The position numbers and the translations under genes were made by a program. A stretch of 64,000 nucleotides of DNA. It comes from Azospirillum sp. TSO35-2 (GTDB lineage Bacteria; Pseudomonadota; Alphaproteobacteria; Azospirillales; Azospirillaceae). Positions within the stretch are counted from its first letter, which is position 1. Every line of letters starts with the position of its first letter. Below, piece after piece: positions 34,427 through 42,365 of this stretch. Under the pieces are notes generated by a model. The model had not been told where the DNA came from. It did not search any database and worked only from the letters and a program-made list of their open reading frames with translations. The stretch spans positions 2,146,755 through 2,210,754 of the forward strand of contig NZ_LGRA01000021.1 of the NCBI RefSeq assembly GCF_003116095.1, read 5' to 3'.

Positions 34427-35650
34427 TTACTTGCCGGTGACGAAGGGACAACCGCTGGTTTCTAACGGCAGAAAGGCTTCAGACGCCGGGATGCTGCGGA
34501 CCTGTTTGTAGTAGTCCCACGGCGCCTTGCTCTCGGCCGGGGACTTCACCTGATAGAGGTTCAGGTCGTAGAGCACGCGGCCGTCCTTGCGGATGCTGCC
34601 GGGGGTGCCGAAATAGTCGGTCGGCATCGCCTTCATCGCCGCGGTGACCGCCGCCGCATCGGTGGAGCCCGCCGCCTTCACGCCCTTCAGCCAGTGCAGC
34701 GTGGCGAGGTAGGTGTTCGCCTGCTCCTTGGTCGGCATCTTGCCGTGGCGCTCGAAGAAGCGCTTGGACCACGCCCGCGTCCGGTCGTCGCGGTCCCAGT
34801 AGAAGCCGCTCGTCACATACAGCCCCTTGGCCAGCTCGAGGCCCAGCGAGTGGATGTCGGTGATGAAGACGATGTAGCCGACCAGCCGCTGGCCCGATTC
34901 GGTCAGCCCGAACTCGCCCGCCTGCTTGATGGTGCCGATGGTCTCGGCGCCGACGTTGGCCAGCGCCACCACCTTGGCGCCGCTGCCCTGGGCGCTGAGC
35001 AGGTAGGAGCCGAAATCGCTGGTGCCCATCGGATGGCGCACGCTGCCGACCACGCTGCCGCCCGCCTGCTTGATCGCCTCGGTCGCCGCCTTTTCCATCG
35101 CCGTGCCGAAGGCGAAGTCGGCGGTGATGAAGTACCAGCTGGTCCCGCCGGCCTGCACCACCGCCTTGGTCGTGCCGACCGCCAGCGAGGCGGTGTCGTC
35201 GGCCCAATGGATGGAGTAGGGCGAGCACTGGGCGTTGGTCAGCTCGGTCGTCGTCGCGGCGCTGATCATCAGCACCTTCTTCTTCTCGCGCGCGACCGCC
35301 TGCACCGCCAGCGCCACCGACGAGACCGGGATGTCGGTCACCATGTCGACGCCGTCGAGGTCGAACCAGCGTCGAACGATGTTGGAGGCCACGTCGGGCT
35401 TGTTCTGCATGTCGGCCGACAGCACCTCGACCGGCCGGCCGAGCACCGTGCCGCCGAAATCCTCCACCGCCATCCGCGTGGCGAGCACCGCCCCCTTGCC
35501 ACCGATGTCGGACGCGAACCCGGCCTCGTCGGCCAGCACGCCGATGCGCACCGGGTTGGGTGCCTGGGCCTGGGCGGAGACGGCGGTGGTCAGGGTGGTG
35601 GTGGCGAGCAGCGCCGCCGCGATGGCGAGCGGCCGTAGGGACAGGCTCAA
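34427..35650 (-). CDS. Periplasmic ABC transporter substrate-binding protein (branched-chain amino acid type)
   Basis: Predicted exported ligand-binding protein of the LivJ/Peripla_BP_6 type, 407 residues. TTG at 35650 was chosen: it starts with a typical signal peptide (SLSLRPLAIAAALLATTTL, cleavage likely after AVSAQA) and has GGGAGGA a few bases upstream, whereas the longer open frame to 35830 would bury the signal. The mature domain opens with NPVRIGVLADEAGFASDIGG; AVEDFGGTVLGRPVEVLSAD and AATTTELTNAQCSPYSIHWA are family-like. No permease or ATPase gene is adjacent, so its transporter is elsewhere or it works with a receptor. Ligand unknown. Confidence 0.88.
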   Translation of the reverse strand: MSLSLRPLAIAAALLATTTLTTAVSAQAQAPNPVRIGVLADEAGFASDIGGKGAVLATRMAVEDFGGTVLGRPVEVLSADMQNKPDVASNIVRRWFDLDGVDMVTDIPVSSVALAVQAVAREKKKVLMISAATTTELTNAQCSPYSIHWADDTASLAVGTTKAVVQAGGTSWYFITADFAFGTAMEKAATEAIKQAGGSVVGSVRHPMGTSDFGSYLLSAQGSGAKVVALANVGAETIGTIKQAGEFGLTESGQRLVGYIVFITDIHSLGLELAKGLYVTSGFYWDRDDRTRAWSKRFFERHGKMPTKEQANTYLATLHWLKGVKAAGSTDAAAVTAAMKAMPTDYFGTPGSIRKDGRVLYDLNLYQVKSPAESKAPWDYYKQVRSIPASEAFLPLETSGCPFVTGK

Positions 35651-35902
35651 TCGATCCTCCCGATCCTGGTCTTGAAGGGGCAGTTCCCGGTCGGGCGGCG
35701 ACAAGGGAGCGCCGCACCGGCGGATCCGTGGATAGCTCCATTTGATTTCGCAAGCAAACAGTATCGATTGAAACTTATTGGGTGAGACAACAAGCGGGGC
35801 GGCACCGTGGTTTGACCAGACCCGTTGCATCCCCCGTCATCGCCCACAGGCGCAAACTCAGGTGCGTCGTATCGCCCGCGGACCGGCAACCCCTTCTTTC
35901 AT

Positions 35903-36066
35903 CGTCATCCCCGTGAAGGCGCATGGGCGCCAACTTTGGACATTTGCATCATGCCGAAGCCGACGGCTGACCATTTCAACCGTCATTCCCGCGAAGGCGG
36001 GAATCCAGGCTCTTCCAAGAGAGGACGCATTGGGAACTTGGAACCCCGCCTTCGCGGGGATGACGG
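35903..36066. repeat. REP-like repeats, inverted pair plus a partial copy
   Basis: CGTCATTCCCGCGAAGGCGG starts at 35981 and its near reverse complement, CCCCGCCTTCGCGGGGATGA, ends at 36063; the two arms match at most of 26 positions. A partial copy, CGTCATCCCCGTGAAGGCG, lies at 35903-35921 in direct orientation with the first. Such GTCATTCCCGCGAAGGCGGG elements are widespread in proteobacterial intergenic DNA. Confidence 0.8.
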
Positions 36067-36170
36067 CCGATGAGGAAAATGGTCGGCTTCGAAAGGCTGA
36101 ACACTCCAGCGCCAACGCCTGTGCGCCATCGGTCGGACGCGGCAGGCTTCCACACCGACGCCCCAAAATG

Positions 36171-36203
36171 AAAACCCTCGCTCCGGGTGAAGCGAGGGTT
36201 TTC
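36171..36203. terminator. Bidirectional rho-independent terminator without an annotated gene
   Basis: AAAACCCTCGC (36171-36181) and GCGAGGGTTTT (36192-36202) form an 11-bp perfect stem that carries the A/T tract for both directions. The gene to the left (34427-35650) points away to the left and the gene to the right (36563) points away to the right, so no annotated gene runs into it. Confidence 0.8.
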
Positions 36204-36562
36204 GTCACGGGCATCGATAGCCCGCATGTTTGTCGCCAATCAGGCGAATGAAATTCGAATTGTCTTGGCCGTACAGATCGGCATGCTCAAGTAAGCGCCG
36301 GTGGAGTCATGATCTTACTCACCCTCCCTGGTATCGGTCTTTACTGCTCCACCCAAGCTGTTCTGCTTTGGTGGATCGGCATCCAAGAAACCCGCTCACT
36401 TCACCTCGGTGTCGATTACTGTAAGACAGAGCCTGCTCCCCTTTCCGGTGGCTGTCAAGAAAATCGCACATTGCGGTGCAGCACCCATCCGGACAGCCCC
36501 GGCGGCGCCATCCGGACAGGGGTGGGCTGGCCTTTTGCGGCAGGCGCACCACCTTGAGGGCT

Positions 36563-37909
36563 ATGCCGGAACAGGATGAAAACACATGGGGCGGACGGGT
36601 CGCGCGGTACGCGCGGGTCGGCACCGCCGTAGGCGGATTGGCGGCGCGGCTGGCGGGCGAGCGCGTGCTGGGCATCCCCTTGCAACGCGACCGCCACGCG
36701 GCGGAGCTGCGCCTGGCGCTGGGCGGGCTGAAAGGGCCGCTGATGAAGGTGGCGCAACTGCTGTCCTCCATCCCCGACGCCCTGCCGCGGGAGTATGTGC
36801 AGGAGCTGTCGCAGTTGCAGGCCGACGCGCCGTCGATGGGCTGGCCCTTTGTCAAGCGGCGGATGGCGAGCGAGCTTGGCCCCAACTGGCAGGCGCGCTT
36901 CCAGACCTTCGAGCACACCGCCGCCGCCGCCGCCTCGCTGGGGCAGGTTCACCGCGCGGTCGGGCCGGACGGGCGGCGGCTGGCCTGCAAGCTGCAGTAC
37001 CCGGACATGGCCTCGGCGGTGGAGGCCGACCTGCGGCAGCTCGGCCTGATCTTCGCGATCTTCGAGCGCACCGACAGCGCCATCTCCACCCGCCACATCC
37101 AGACCGAAATCGGCGCCCGCCTGCGCGAGGAGCTTGATTACGAACGCGAGGCGAAGCACGCCCGCCTCTACCACGGCATGCTGGCCGGCACCCCCGGCGT
37201 CCATGTGCCGGAGGTGGTGCCGGAGCTGTCGACCCGGCGGCTGTTGAGCATGGAATGGGTGGAGGGCCGCAAGATCCTGGAGTTCGTCGCCGAGCATCCC
37301 GAGGCGCGCGACGAGCTGGCGATGAACATGTTCCGCGCCTGGTACGTGCCCTTCTACAATTACGGCGTCATCCACGGCGACCCGCATCTGGGCAACTACA
37401 CGGTCCGGCCCGACCGGTCGATCAACCTGCTGGATTTCGGCTGCATCCGCGTCTTCAAGCCCAGCTTCGTCAAGGGGGTGATCGACCTCTACAACGCACT
37501 GCGCACCGACAACCGCGAGCAGGCGGTGGAGGCCTACCGGACCTGGGGCTTCGCCAACCCGTCGAACGAGCTGGTCGACGTGCTGAACATCTGGGCGCGC
37601 TTCGTCTACGCCCCGATCATGGAGGACCGCAGCCGCCGGATCGAGGAAACCAACGGCGGCCATTACGGCCGCGAGACCGCCGGCAAGGTCCACGCCGAAC
37701 TGCGCCGCGTCGGCGGCGTCGAGATCCCGCGCGAGTTCGTCTTCATGGACCGCGCGGCGGTGGGGCTCGGCTCGGTCTTCCTGCATCTGAAGGCGGAGCT
37801 GAACTGGTACCAGATGTTCCAGGGGCTGATCCGCGACTTCGACGTCGACGCGCTGGCCGCCCGGCAGAGCGCGGCGCTGGCGGCGCAGGGATTGCCGCCA
37901 GCGGAGTGA
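36563..37909 (+). CDS. ABC1/UbiB-family atypical kinase-like protein
   Basis: Member of the ABC1 (ADCK/UbiB) family, atypical kinases or ATPases linked to ubiquinone synthesis and lipid homeostasis. The 448-residue protein carries the N-terminal motif GPLMKVAQLLSSIPDALPR (about residues 52-70; KVAQ instead of the classic KxGQ), the glycine-poor loop AAAASLGQVHRA near 124, the lysine in CKLQYPD, and catalytic motifs HGDPHLGNYTV near 272 and LLDFGCIRVF near 291. No C-terminal membrane helices are evident, unlike E. coli UbiB. ATG at 36563 follows GAGGG; the frame is open 29 codons further but with non-typical sequence. Confidence 0.85.
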   Translation: MPEQDENTWGGRVARYARVGTAVGGLAARLAGERVLGIPLQRDRHAAELRLALGGLKGPLMKVAQLLSSIPDALPREYVQELSQLQADAPSMGWPFVKRRMASELGPNWQARFQTFEHTAAAAASLGQVHRAVGPDGRRLACKLQYPDMASAVEADLRQLGLIFAIFERTDSAISTRHIQTEIGARLREELDYEREAKHARLYHGMLAGTPGVHVPEVVPELSTRRLLSMEWVEGRKILEFVAEHPEARDELAMNMFRAWYVPFYNYGVIHGDPHLGNYTVRPDRSINLLDFGCIRVFKPSFVKGVIDLYNALRTDNREQAVEAYRTWGFANPSNELVDVLNIWARFVYAPIMEDRSRRIEETNGGHYGRETAGKVHAELRRVGGVEIPREFVFMDRAAVGLGSVFLHLKAELNWYQMFQGLIRDFDVDALAARQSAALAAQGLPPAE

Positions 37910-37940
37910 GGGTGTCGCTGAGGGGTGTCGGCTGGCGAAT

Positions 37941-38044
37941 GCCCCCTCCCTAGCCCTCCCCCGCTCACGCGGGAGAGGGAACTCCGCCGCTCCGGCACTG
38001 AATCCCCTCTCCCGCCAAAGGCGGGGGAGGGTTAGGGAGGGGGC
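37941..38044. repeat. Nested palindromic element (MITE- or REP-like)
   Basis: Outer arms of 24 bp, 37941-37964 and 38021-38044, match as reverse complements at 23 positions. Inner arms GCGGGAGAGGG (37969-37979) and CCCTCTCCCGC (38005-38015) are perfect. The element of 104 bp fills the gap between the ABC1 gene and queA. Confidence 0.8.
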
Positions 38045-38110
38045 ATGGCAGCTTCGCTCAGCCCAAACTCTTCCCATCCGCCCACCGTTCAGTCTATAGC
38101 TCCCCCCTCC

Positions 38111-39139
38111 ATGAAGACCGCCGATTTCGACTTCGACCTGCCGCCCGACCGGATCGCCGAGCATCCCGTCCGGCCGCGTGACGCCGCCCGCCTGCTGGAG
38201 GTGGGCCAGCGGCTGCACGACCGCGTCGTCCGCGACCTGCCCGCCCTGTTGCAGCCGGGCGACCTGATGGTCGTCAACGACACGCGCGTCATTCCCGCCC
38301 GCCTCGACGGCCGGCGCGGCGAGGTCGCGGTCGAGATCACGCTGCACAAGCGTTTGGGCGAACGGGAATGGGCGACCTTCTCCAAGCCCGGCAAGCGGCT
38401 GAAGCCCGGCGACACCATCGTCATCGCGGATGATTTCAGCGCCGAGGTCACCGCCAAGGATGGCATGGAGGTGCGGTTGCGCTTCTCCGCCGGCGGGGCG
38501 GAGCTGATGGAAGCGCTGCACCGCCATGGCCGGATGCCGCTGCCGCCCTACATCCGCCGCAAATCGGACGCGGGCGACGACGCCGATTACCAGACCGTCT
38601 TCGCCGCGCGCGAGGGCGCCGTCGCCGCCCCCACCGCCGGGCTGCACTTTACGCCGGACCTGCTGGCGGCGCTCGACGCGCGTGGGGTGCGCCGTGCGCC
38701 GGTCACCCTGCATGTCGGCGCCGGCACCTTCCTGCCGGTGAAGGTCGACGACATCGCCGAGCACAAGATGCACAGCGAGTGGGGCGAGATCTCCGCGGAG
38801 ACCGCCACCGCGGTGAACGAGACGCGGGCGGCCGGCGGCCGGATCGTCTCGGTCGGCACCACGGCGCTGCGCATCCTGGAGACGGCGGGGCGCGAGGACG
38901 GCACGTTGGTCCCCTTCAGCGGCGACACCGACATCTTCATCACCCCCGGCTACCGTTTCCGCATCGTCGACCTGCTGTGGACCAACTTCCACCTGCCGAA
39001 ATCGACGCTGTTCATGCTGGTCTGCGCCTTCGCCGGCTATGACCGGATGCGGGCGGCCTACGCCCACGCCATCGACCAGAACTATCGCTTCTTCAGCTAC
39101 GGCGACGCCTCGCTGCTGCACAGGACGGACCCATCATGA
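38111..39139 (+). CDS. queA: S-adenosylmethionine:tRNA ribosyltransferase-isomerase
   Basis: Transfers and isomerises the ribosyl group of SAM to 7-aminomethyl-7-deazaguanine in tRNA, making epoxyqueuosine. The 342-residue protein starts MKTADFDFDLPPDRIAEHP and shows MVVNDTRVIPARL near residue 55, GRMPLPPYIRR near 140, PTAGLHFTPDLLAAL near 176, VGAGTFLPVK near 204 and DLLWTNFHLPKSTLFMLV near 293, all typical. The frame is open to 38045 but the upstream part lies in the palindromic element. The stop overlaps tgt (ATG at 39136). It is the second enzyme of the queuosine pathway encoded in this cluster. Confidence 0.97.
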   Translation: MKTADFDFDLPPDRIAEHPVRPRDAARLLEVGQRLHDRVVRDLPALLQPGDLMVVNDTRVIPARLDGRRGEVAVEITLHKRLGEREWATFSKPGKRLKPGDTIVIADDFSAEVTAKDGMEVRLRFSAGGAELMEALHRHGRMPLPPYIRRKSDAGDDADYQTVFAAREGAVAAPTAGLHFTPDLLAALDARGVRRAPVTLHVGAGTFLPVKVDDIAEHKMHSEWGEISAETATAVNETRAAGGRIVSVGTTALRILETAGREDGTLVPFSGDTDIFITPGYRFRIVDLLWTNFHLPKSTLFMLVCAFAGYDRMRAAYAHAIDQNYRFFSYGDASLLHRTDPS

Positions 39140-40377
39140 CCGGCATCGGCTTTGACCTTCTGGCGACCGACGGACGGGCGCGGCGCGGCCGCGTGACCAC
39201 TGCCCACGGTACCATCGAGACGCCGGCCTTCATGCCGGTCGGCACCGCGGCGACGGTCAAGGCGATGACCACCGACGCGGTCGCCGCCACCGGTGCGGAA
39301 ATCCTGCTCGGCAACACCTACCACCTGATGCTGCGCCCGACGGCGGAGCGGGTGGCCCAGTTGGGCGGCCTGCACCGCTTCATGAACTGGAACAAGCCGA
39401 TCCTGACCGACAGCGGCGGCTTCCAGGTGATGAGCCTGTCCGACCTGCGCACCATGTCGGAGGAAGGCGTCACCTTCAAATCGCACCTGGACGGCAGCCT
39501 CCACCACCTGACGCCGGAACGCTCGATCCAGATCCAGCACCTGCTGGACAGCAACATCACCATGTGCCTGGACGAGTGCACGCCCTTCCCGGCCACGGAA
39601 GCGCAGGCCGAATCCTCGATGCGCCTGTCGATGCGCTGGGCGCGGCACAGCAAGGACGCCTTCGTCGAGCGGCCCGGCTACGGCCTGTTCGGCATCGTCC
39701 AGGGCAGCGTCTATCCGGACCAGCGGGCGGAGAGCGTCGCCGCCCTGACCGACATCGGCTTCGACGGCTACGCCATCGGCGGGCTGGCGGTCGGCGAGGG
39801 CCAGGAGACGATGTTCACCGTGCTGGACTTCACCGAGCCGCTGATGGTCAAGGACCGCCCGCGCTACCTGATGGGCGTCGGCCGGCCGAGCGACCTGATC
39901 GGCGCGGTGCGGCGCGGCGTCGACATGTTCGACTGCGTGATGCCGACCCGCTCGGGCCGCACCGGACAGGCCTTCGTCCGCCGCGGCACCATCAACATCC
40001 GCAACGCCCGTCATGCCCATGACGAGCGCCCGCTCGACGCCGAATGCGGCTGCCCCGCTTGCCGCAGCTACAGCCGGGGCTATCTGCATCATCTGTTCAA
40101 GGCGGACGAGATGCTGGGGCCGATGCTGCTGACCTGGCACAACCTGCACTACTACCAGGACCTGATGCGGGAGATGCGGCAGGCCATCGCCGACGGGACC
40201 TTCGAGCAGGTCGCCGGCGCCATGGAGGCCCGGCTGACCGAAGGCGACATCGAGGCGACCGTGGACCCCATCGCAAAGCCCGGCAAGCCGCCGAAGCAGG
40301 GCCGTCCGCCGAAGGCGGACAAAAGCGATGATGCTCCCAAGGCGGAACCGGTGGCAGAGGAAAAGACCGATGACTGA
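39136..40377 (+). CDS. tgt: tRNA-guanine transglycosylase
   Basis: Exchanges guanine 34 for preQ1 in tRNAs with GUN anticodons. The 413-residue protein shows FMPVGTAATVKAMT near residue 34, the catalytic aspartate in LTDSGGFQVMSL near 88, GLFGIVQGSVYPDQR near 180, the nucleophile aspartate in VDMFDCVMPTRSGRTGQAF near 258 and the zinc site ECGCPACRSYSRGYLHHLF near 298. The last 35 residues are a Lys/Pro/Asp-rich tail not found in standard Tgt. queA overlaps the start by four bases and queF begins eight bases before the stop, so the cluster is likely cotranslated. Confidence 0.97.
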   Translation: MTGIGFDLLATDGRARRGRVTTAHGTIETPAFMPVGTAATVKAMTTDAVAATGAEILLGNTYHLMLRPTAERVAQLGGLHRFMNWNKPILTDSGGFQVMSLSDLRTMSEEGVTFKSHLDGSLHHLTPERSIQIQHLLDSNITMCLDECTPFPATEAQAESSMRLSMRWARHSKDAFVERPGYGLFGIVQGSVYPDQRAESVAALTDIGFDGYAIGGLAVGEGQETMFTVLDFTEPLMVKDRPRYLMGVGRPSDLIGAVRRGVDMFDCVMPTRSGRTGQAFVRRGTINIRNARHAHDERPLDAECGCPACRSYSRGYLHHLFKADEMLGPMLLTWHNLHYYQDLMREMRQAIADGTFEQVAGAMEARLTEGDIEATVDPIAKPGKPPKQGRPPKADKSDDAPKAEPVAEEKTDD

Positions 40378-40834
40378 GAACATCTACGCCGGCCTGACCC
40401 AGCTCGGCGGCTCCACCGTCCAGCCCAAGACGCCGGACGAGGCGGTGCTGGAGCGGGTGCCGAACCCGAACCCCGGCGATCTCTACTGCGTGCGCTTCAC
40501 CGCGCCCGAGTTCACGTCGCTCTGCCCGATCACCGGCCAGCCGGACTTCGCCCACCTGATGATCGACTATGTGCCGGGCGACTGGCTGGTGGAGTCGAAG
40601 TCGCTGAAGCTGTTCCTGACCAGCTTCCGCAACCACGGCGCCTTCCACGAGGCCTGCACGGTCGGCATCGGCAAGCGTCTGGTCGCCGAGCTGTCGCCGG
40701 TGTGGCTGCGCATCGGCGGTTACTGGTACCCGCGCGGCGGCATTCCGATCGACGTCTTCTTCCAGACCGGCGAGCCGCCGAAGGGCGTGTGGATCCCGCC
40801 GCAGGACGTTCCGACCTACCGTGGCCGCGGCTAA
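40370..40834 (+). CDS. queF: NADPH-dependent 7-cyano-7-deazaguanine reductase
   Basis: Reduces preQ0 to preQ1, the base that Tgt inserts. It is the short, unimodular QueF (154 residues). The nucleophile Cys52 lies in FTSLCPITGQPDFA together with Asp59, and the family motif ESKSLKLFLTSFRNHGAFHE occupies residues 75-94. GGYWYPRGGIPIDVF near 124 completes the signature. ATG at 40370 is inside tgt, an 8-base overlap, and an AGAGGAAAAGA stretch upstream can serve as ribosome site. The 3' end overlaps queG by 14 bases. Confidence 0.96.
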   Translation: MTENIYAGLTQLGGSTVQPKTPDEAVLERVPNPNPGDLYCVRFTAPEFTSLCPITGQPDFAHLMIDYVPGDWLVESKSLKLFLTSFRNHGAFHEACTVGIGKRLVAELSPVWLRIGGYWYPRGGIPIDVFFQTGEPPKGVWIPPQDVPTYRGRG

Positions 40835-41906
40835 GCCCGCCACCGTCCCGTCCGATCCGGCGCGGCTGCGGGACTCCATCCGCGACCGCGCGCTGGCGGC
40901 CGGCTTCGACGCGGTGGGCTTCGCCCCCGCCGCGCTGGGATCGGAGGCGCGCGAGCGTCTCGCCCGCTTCGTCGCCGAGGGCCGCCACGGCGACATGGGC
41001 TGGATGGCCGAGCGCAGCGACCAGCGCAGCCATCCCCAGTCGCTGTGGGACGAGGCGCGCACCGTCATCGCGCTCGGCACCAGCTACGCCCCGCACGACG
41101 ACCCGCGCCGGCTGCTGGAGCATCCCGACCGCGGCATCGTCTCGGTCTACGCCCGCAACCGCGACTATCACGACCTGGTCAAGGGCCGGCTGAAGACGCT
41201 GGCGCAATGGCTGGCCCACCAGACCAAGGCGGGGGTGAAGGTGTTCGTCGACACCGCGCCGGTGATGGAAAAGCCGCTGGCGGCGCAGGCCGGGCTGGGC
41301 TGGCAGGGCAAGCACACCAATCTGGTGTCGCGCGACCATGGCTCCTGGCTGTTCCTGGGCGAGATCTACACGACGCTGGACCTGCCGCCCGACCCGCCGG
41401 GGCGCGACCGCTGCGGGTCCTGCGACCGCTGTCAGGCCGCCTGCCCGACCGCCGCCTTCCCGGCGCCCTACCAGCTCGACGCCCGGCGCTGCATCAGCTA
41501 CCTGACGATCGAGCACAAGGGGCCGATCCCCGACGACCTCAAGCCGCTGATGGGCAACCGCATCTATGGCTGCGACGATTGTCTGGCCGCCTGCCCGTGG
41601 AACAAGTTCGCCCAGGCGACGCGCGAGCCCGCCTTCCTGCCGCGCGCCGAGCTGACGGCGCCGCGGCTGGCCGATCTGGCGCAACTGGACGATGCCGGCT
41701 TCCGGCAGGTGTTCAGCGGCTCCCCGATCAAGCGCGTCGGTCGCGACCGCTTCGTCCGCAACGTGTTGATCGCCATCGGCAACAGCGGCGACCCCGCCTT
41801 GCGCCCGGTGGCCGAGGCGCTGCGCGACGACCCCAGCGAGGTGGTGCGCGACGCGGCCGGGTGGGCGGCGGCACGGTTGAGCGGCGCGGCAAATGCACAC
41901 GCCTGA
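40821..41906 (+). CDS. queG: Epoxyqueuosine reductase QueG
   Basis: Cobalamin- and iron-sulfur-dependent enzyme that reduces epoxyqueuosine in tRNA to queuosine, the last step. The 361-residue protein shows two 4Fe-4S motifs, CGSCDRCQAACP near residue 197 and CDDCLAACPW near 251, plus GWQGKHTNLVSRDHGSW near 160 and DTAPVMEKPLAAQAGLGW near 148. The C-terminal third holds a HEAT-like repeat (RNVLIAIGNSGDPALRPVAE), usual in this family. The GTG start at 40821 overlaps queF by 14 bases. With queA, tgt and queF the set from preQ0 to queuosine is complete. Confidence 0.95.
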   Translation: MAAAKPATVPSDPARLRDSIRDRALAAGFDAVGFAPAALGSEARERLARFVAEGRHGDMGWMAERSDQRSHPQSLWDEARTVIALGTSYAPHDDPRRLLEHPDRGIVSVYARNRDYHDLVKGRLKTLAQWLAHQTKAGVKVFVDTAPVMEKPLAAQAGLGWQGKHTNLVSRDHGSWLFLGEIYTTLDLPPDPPGRDRCGSCDRCQAACPTAAFPAPYQLDARRCISYLTIEHKGPIPDDLKPLMGNRIYGCDDCLAACPWNKFAQATREPAFLPRAELTAPRLADLAQLDDAGFRQVFSGSPIKRVGRDRFVRNVLIAIGNSGDPALRPVAEALRDDPSEVVRDAAGWAAARLSGAANAHA

Positions 41907-41990
41907 GTGATCAGTCTTCCGGGTGATGCCGCCGCCCGCTTACCTTGTCGCCGCCCGCGCTGTTGCGCTATCATCCCTGCGGAGGCGTGC

Positions 41991-42296
41991 ATGTCGAGCA
42001 ATGCCGAAGTTCTGAGCGCGATCCTGGACCTCAAGACTCATTTCGACGGAAAGTTCGATCGGGTCGAGCAACGCCTCGACCGCGTGGAGCAGCGTCTTGA
42101 TAAGGTCGAACTGCGCCTGGACGGAATGGACAAACGCCTTGACGGCATGGACAAGCGACTCGACGCCGTGCAGAACAGCATCCACGGCCAGGGCGAGCGC
42201 ATCAGCCGGATGGAAGGCCGTCTGGACGAACAGTCGCGCATCCTCGCCGCCCTGATCCCGACCCGCGTCGCCGCCGTTCCGCCCGCCGCCGAATGA
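41991..42296 (+). CDS. Heptad-repeat coiled-coil protein
   Basis: A 101-residue protein composed mostly of seven-residue repeats, consensus RLDxVEQ or RLDGMDK (about residues 19-60), which predicts a long parallel coiled coil. The DNA shows a matching 21-bp tandem pattern at about 42054-42175. The C-terminus is Pro/Val/Ala-rich. No signal or membrane helix. ATG at 41991 follows GGAGG and was preferred to an upstream ATG-like frame start at 41907 (ATC/ATT region with no ribosome site). Function unknown; similar repeats occur in small DUF-type proteins and adhesin stalks. It ends 69 bases before the acetyltransferase gene. Confidence 0.7.
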   Translation: MSSNAEVLSAILDLKTHFDGKFDRVEQRLDRVEQRLDKVELRLDGMDKRLDGMDKRLDAVQNSIHGQGERISRMEGRLDEQSRILAALIPTRVAAVPPAAE

Positions 42297-42365
42297 CCGG
42301 AGGCGACCGTCCCGCCCCACCCCATCCCTCCGCCGCCTGACTGCGGTCCCGCCGATCCCGACGAG

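Larger units (their letters stand above)
35651..36562. other. Gene-free stretch with REP-like repeats and an orphan terminator
   Basis: About 900 bases between two divergent genes with no supported coding frame. It contains three copies of a REP-like sequence (35903-36066), a strong bidirectional terminator (36171-36203), and from 36204 to 36475 a stretch with lower GC than the neighbourhood. In that stretch GGTGGAG (36300-36306) and CTCCACC (36347-36353) form an inverted repeat. Frames ending in DSRLRGNDG-like peptides are translations of the REP sequence, not genes. Confidence 0.6.

Noticed and set aside
35976..36239. An 87-codon open frame on the reverse strand
   Set aside because: Its C-terminal part is the translation of the REP-like repeat and its N-terminal part spans a terminator hairpin.
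36309..36557. An 82-codon open frame before the ABC1 gene
   Set aside because: No ribosome site, no family features, and it runs into the true start region of the ABC1 gene.
37910..38110. PreQ1 riboswitch before queA
   Set aside because: The gap is filled by the palindromic element; I see no preQ1 aptamer pattern.
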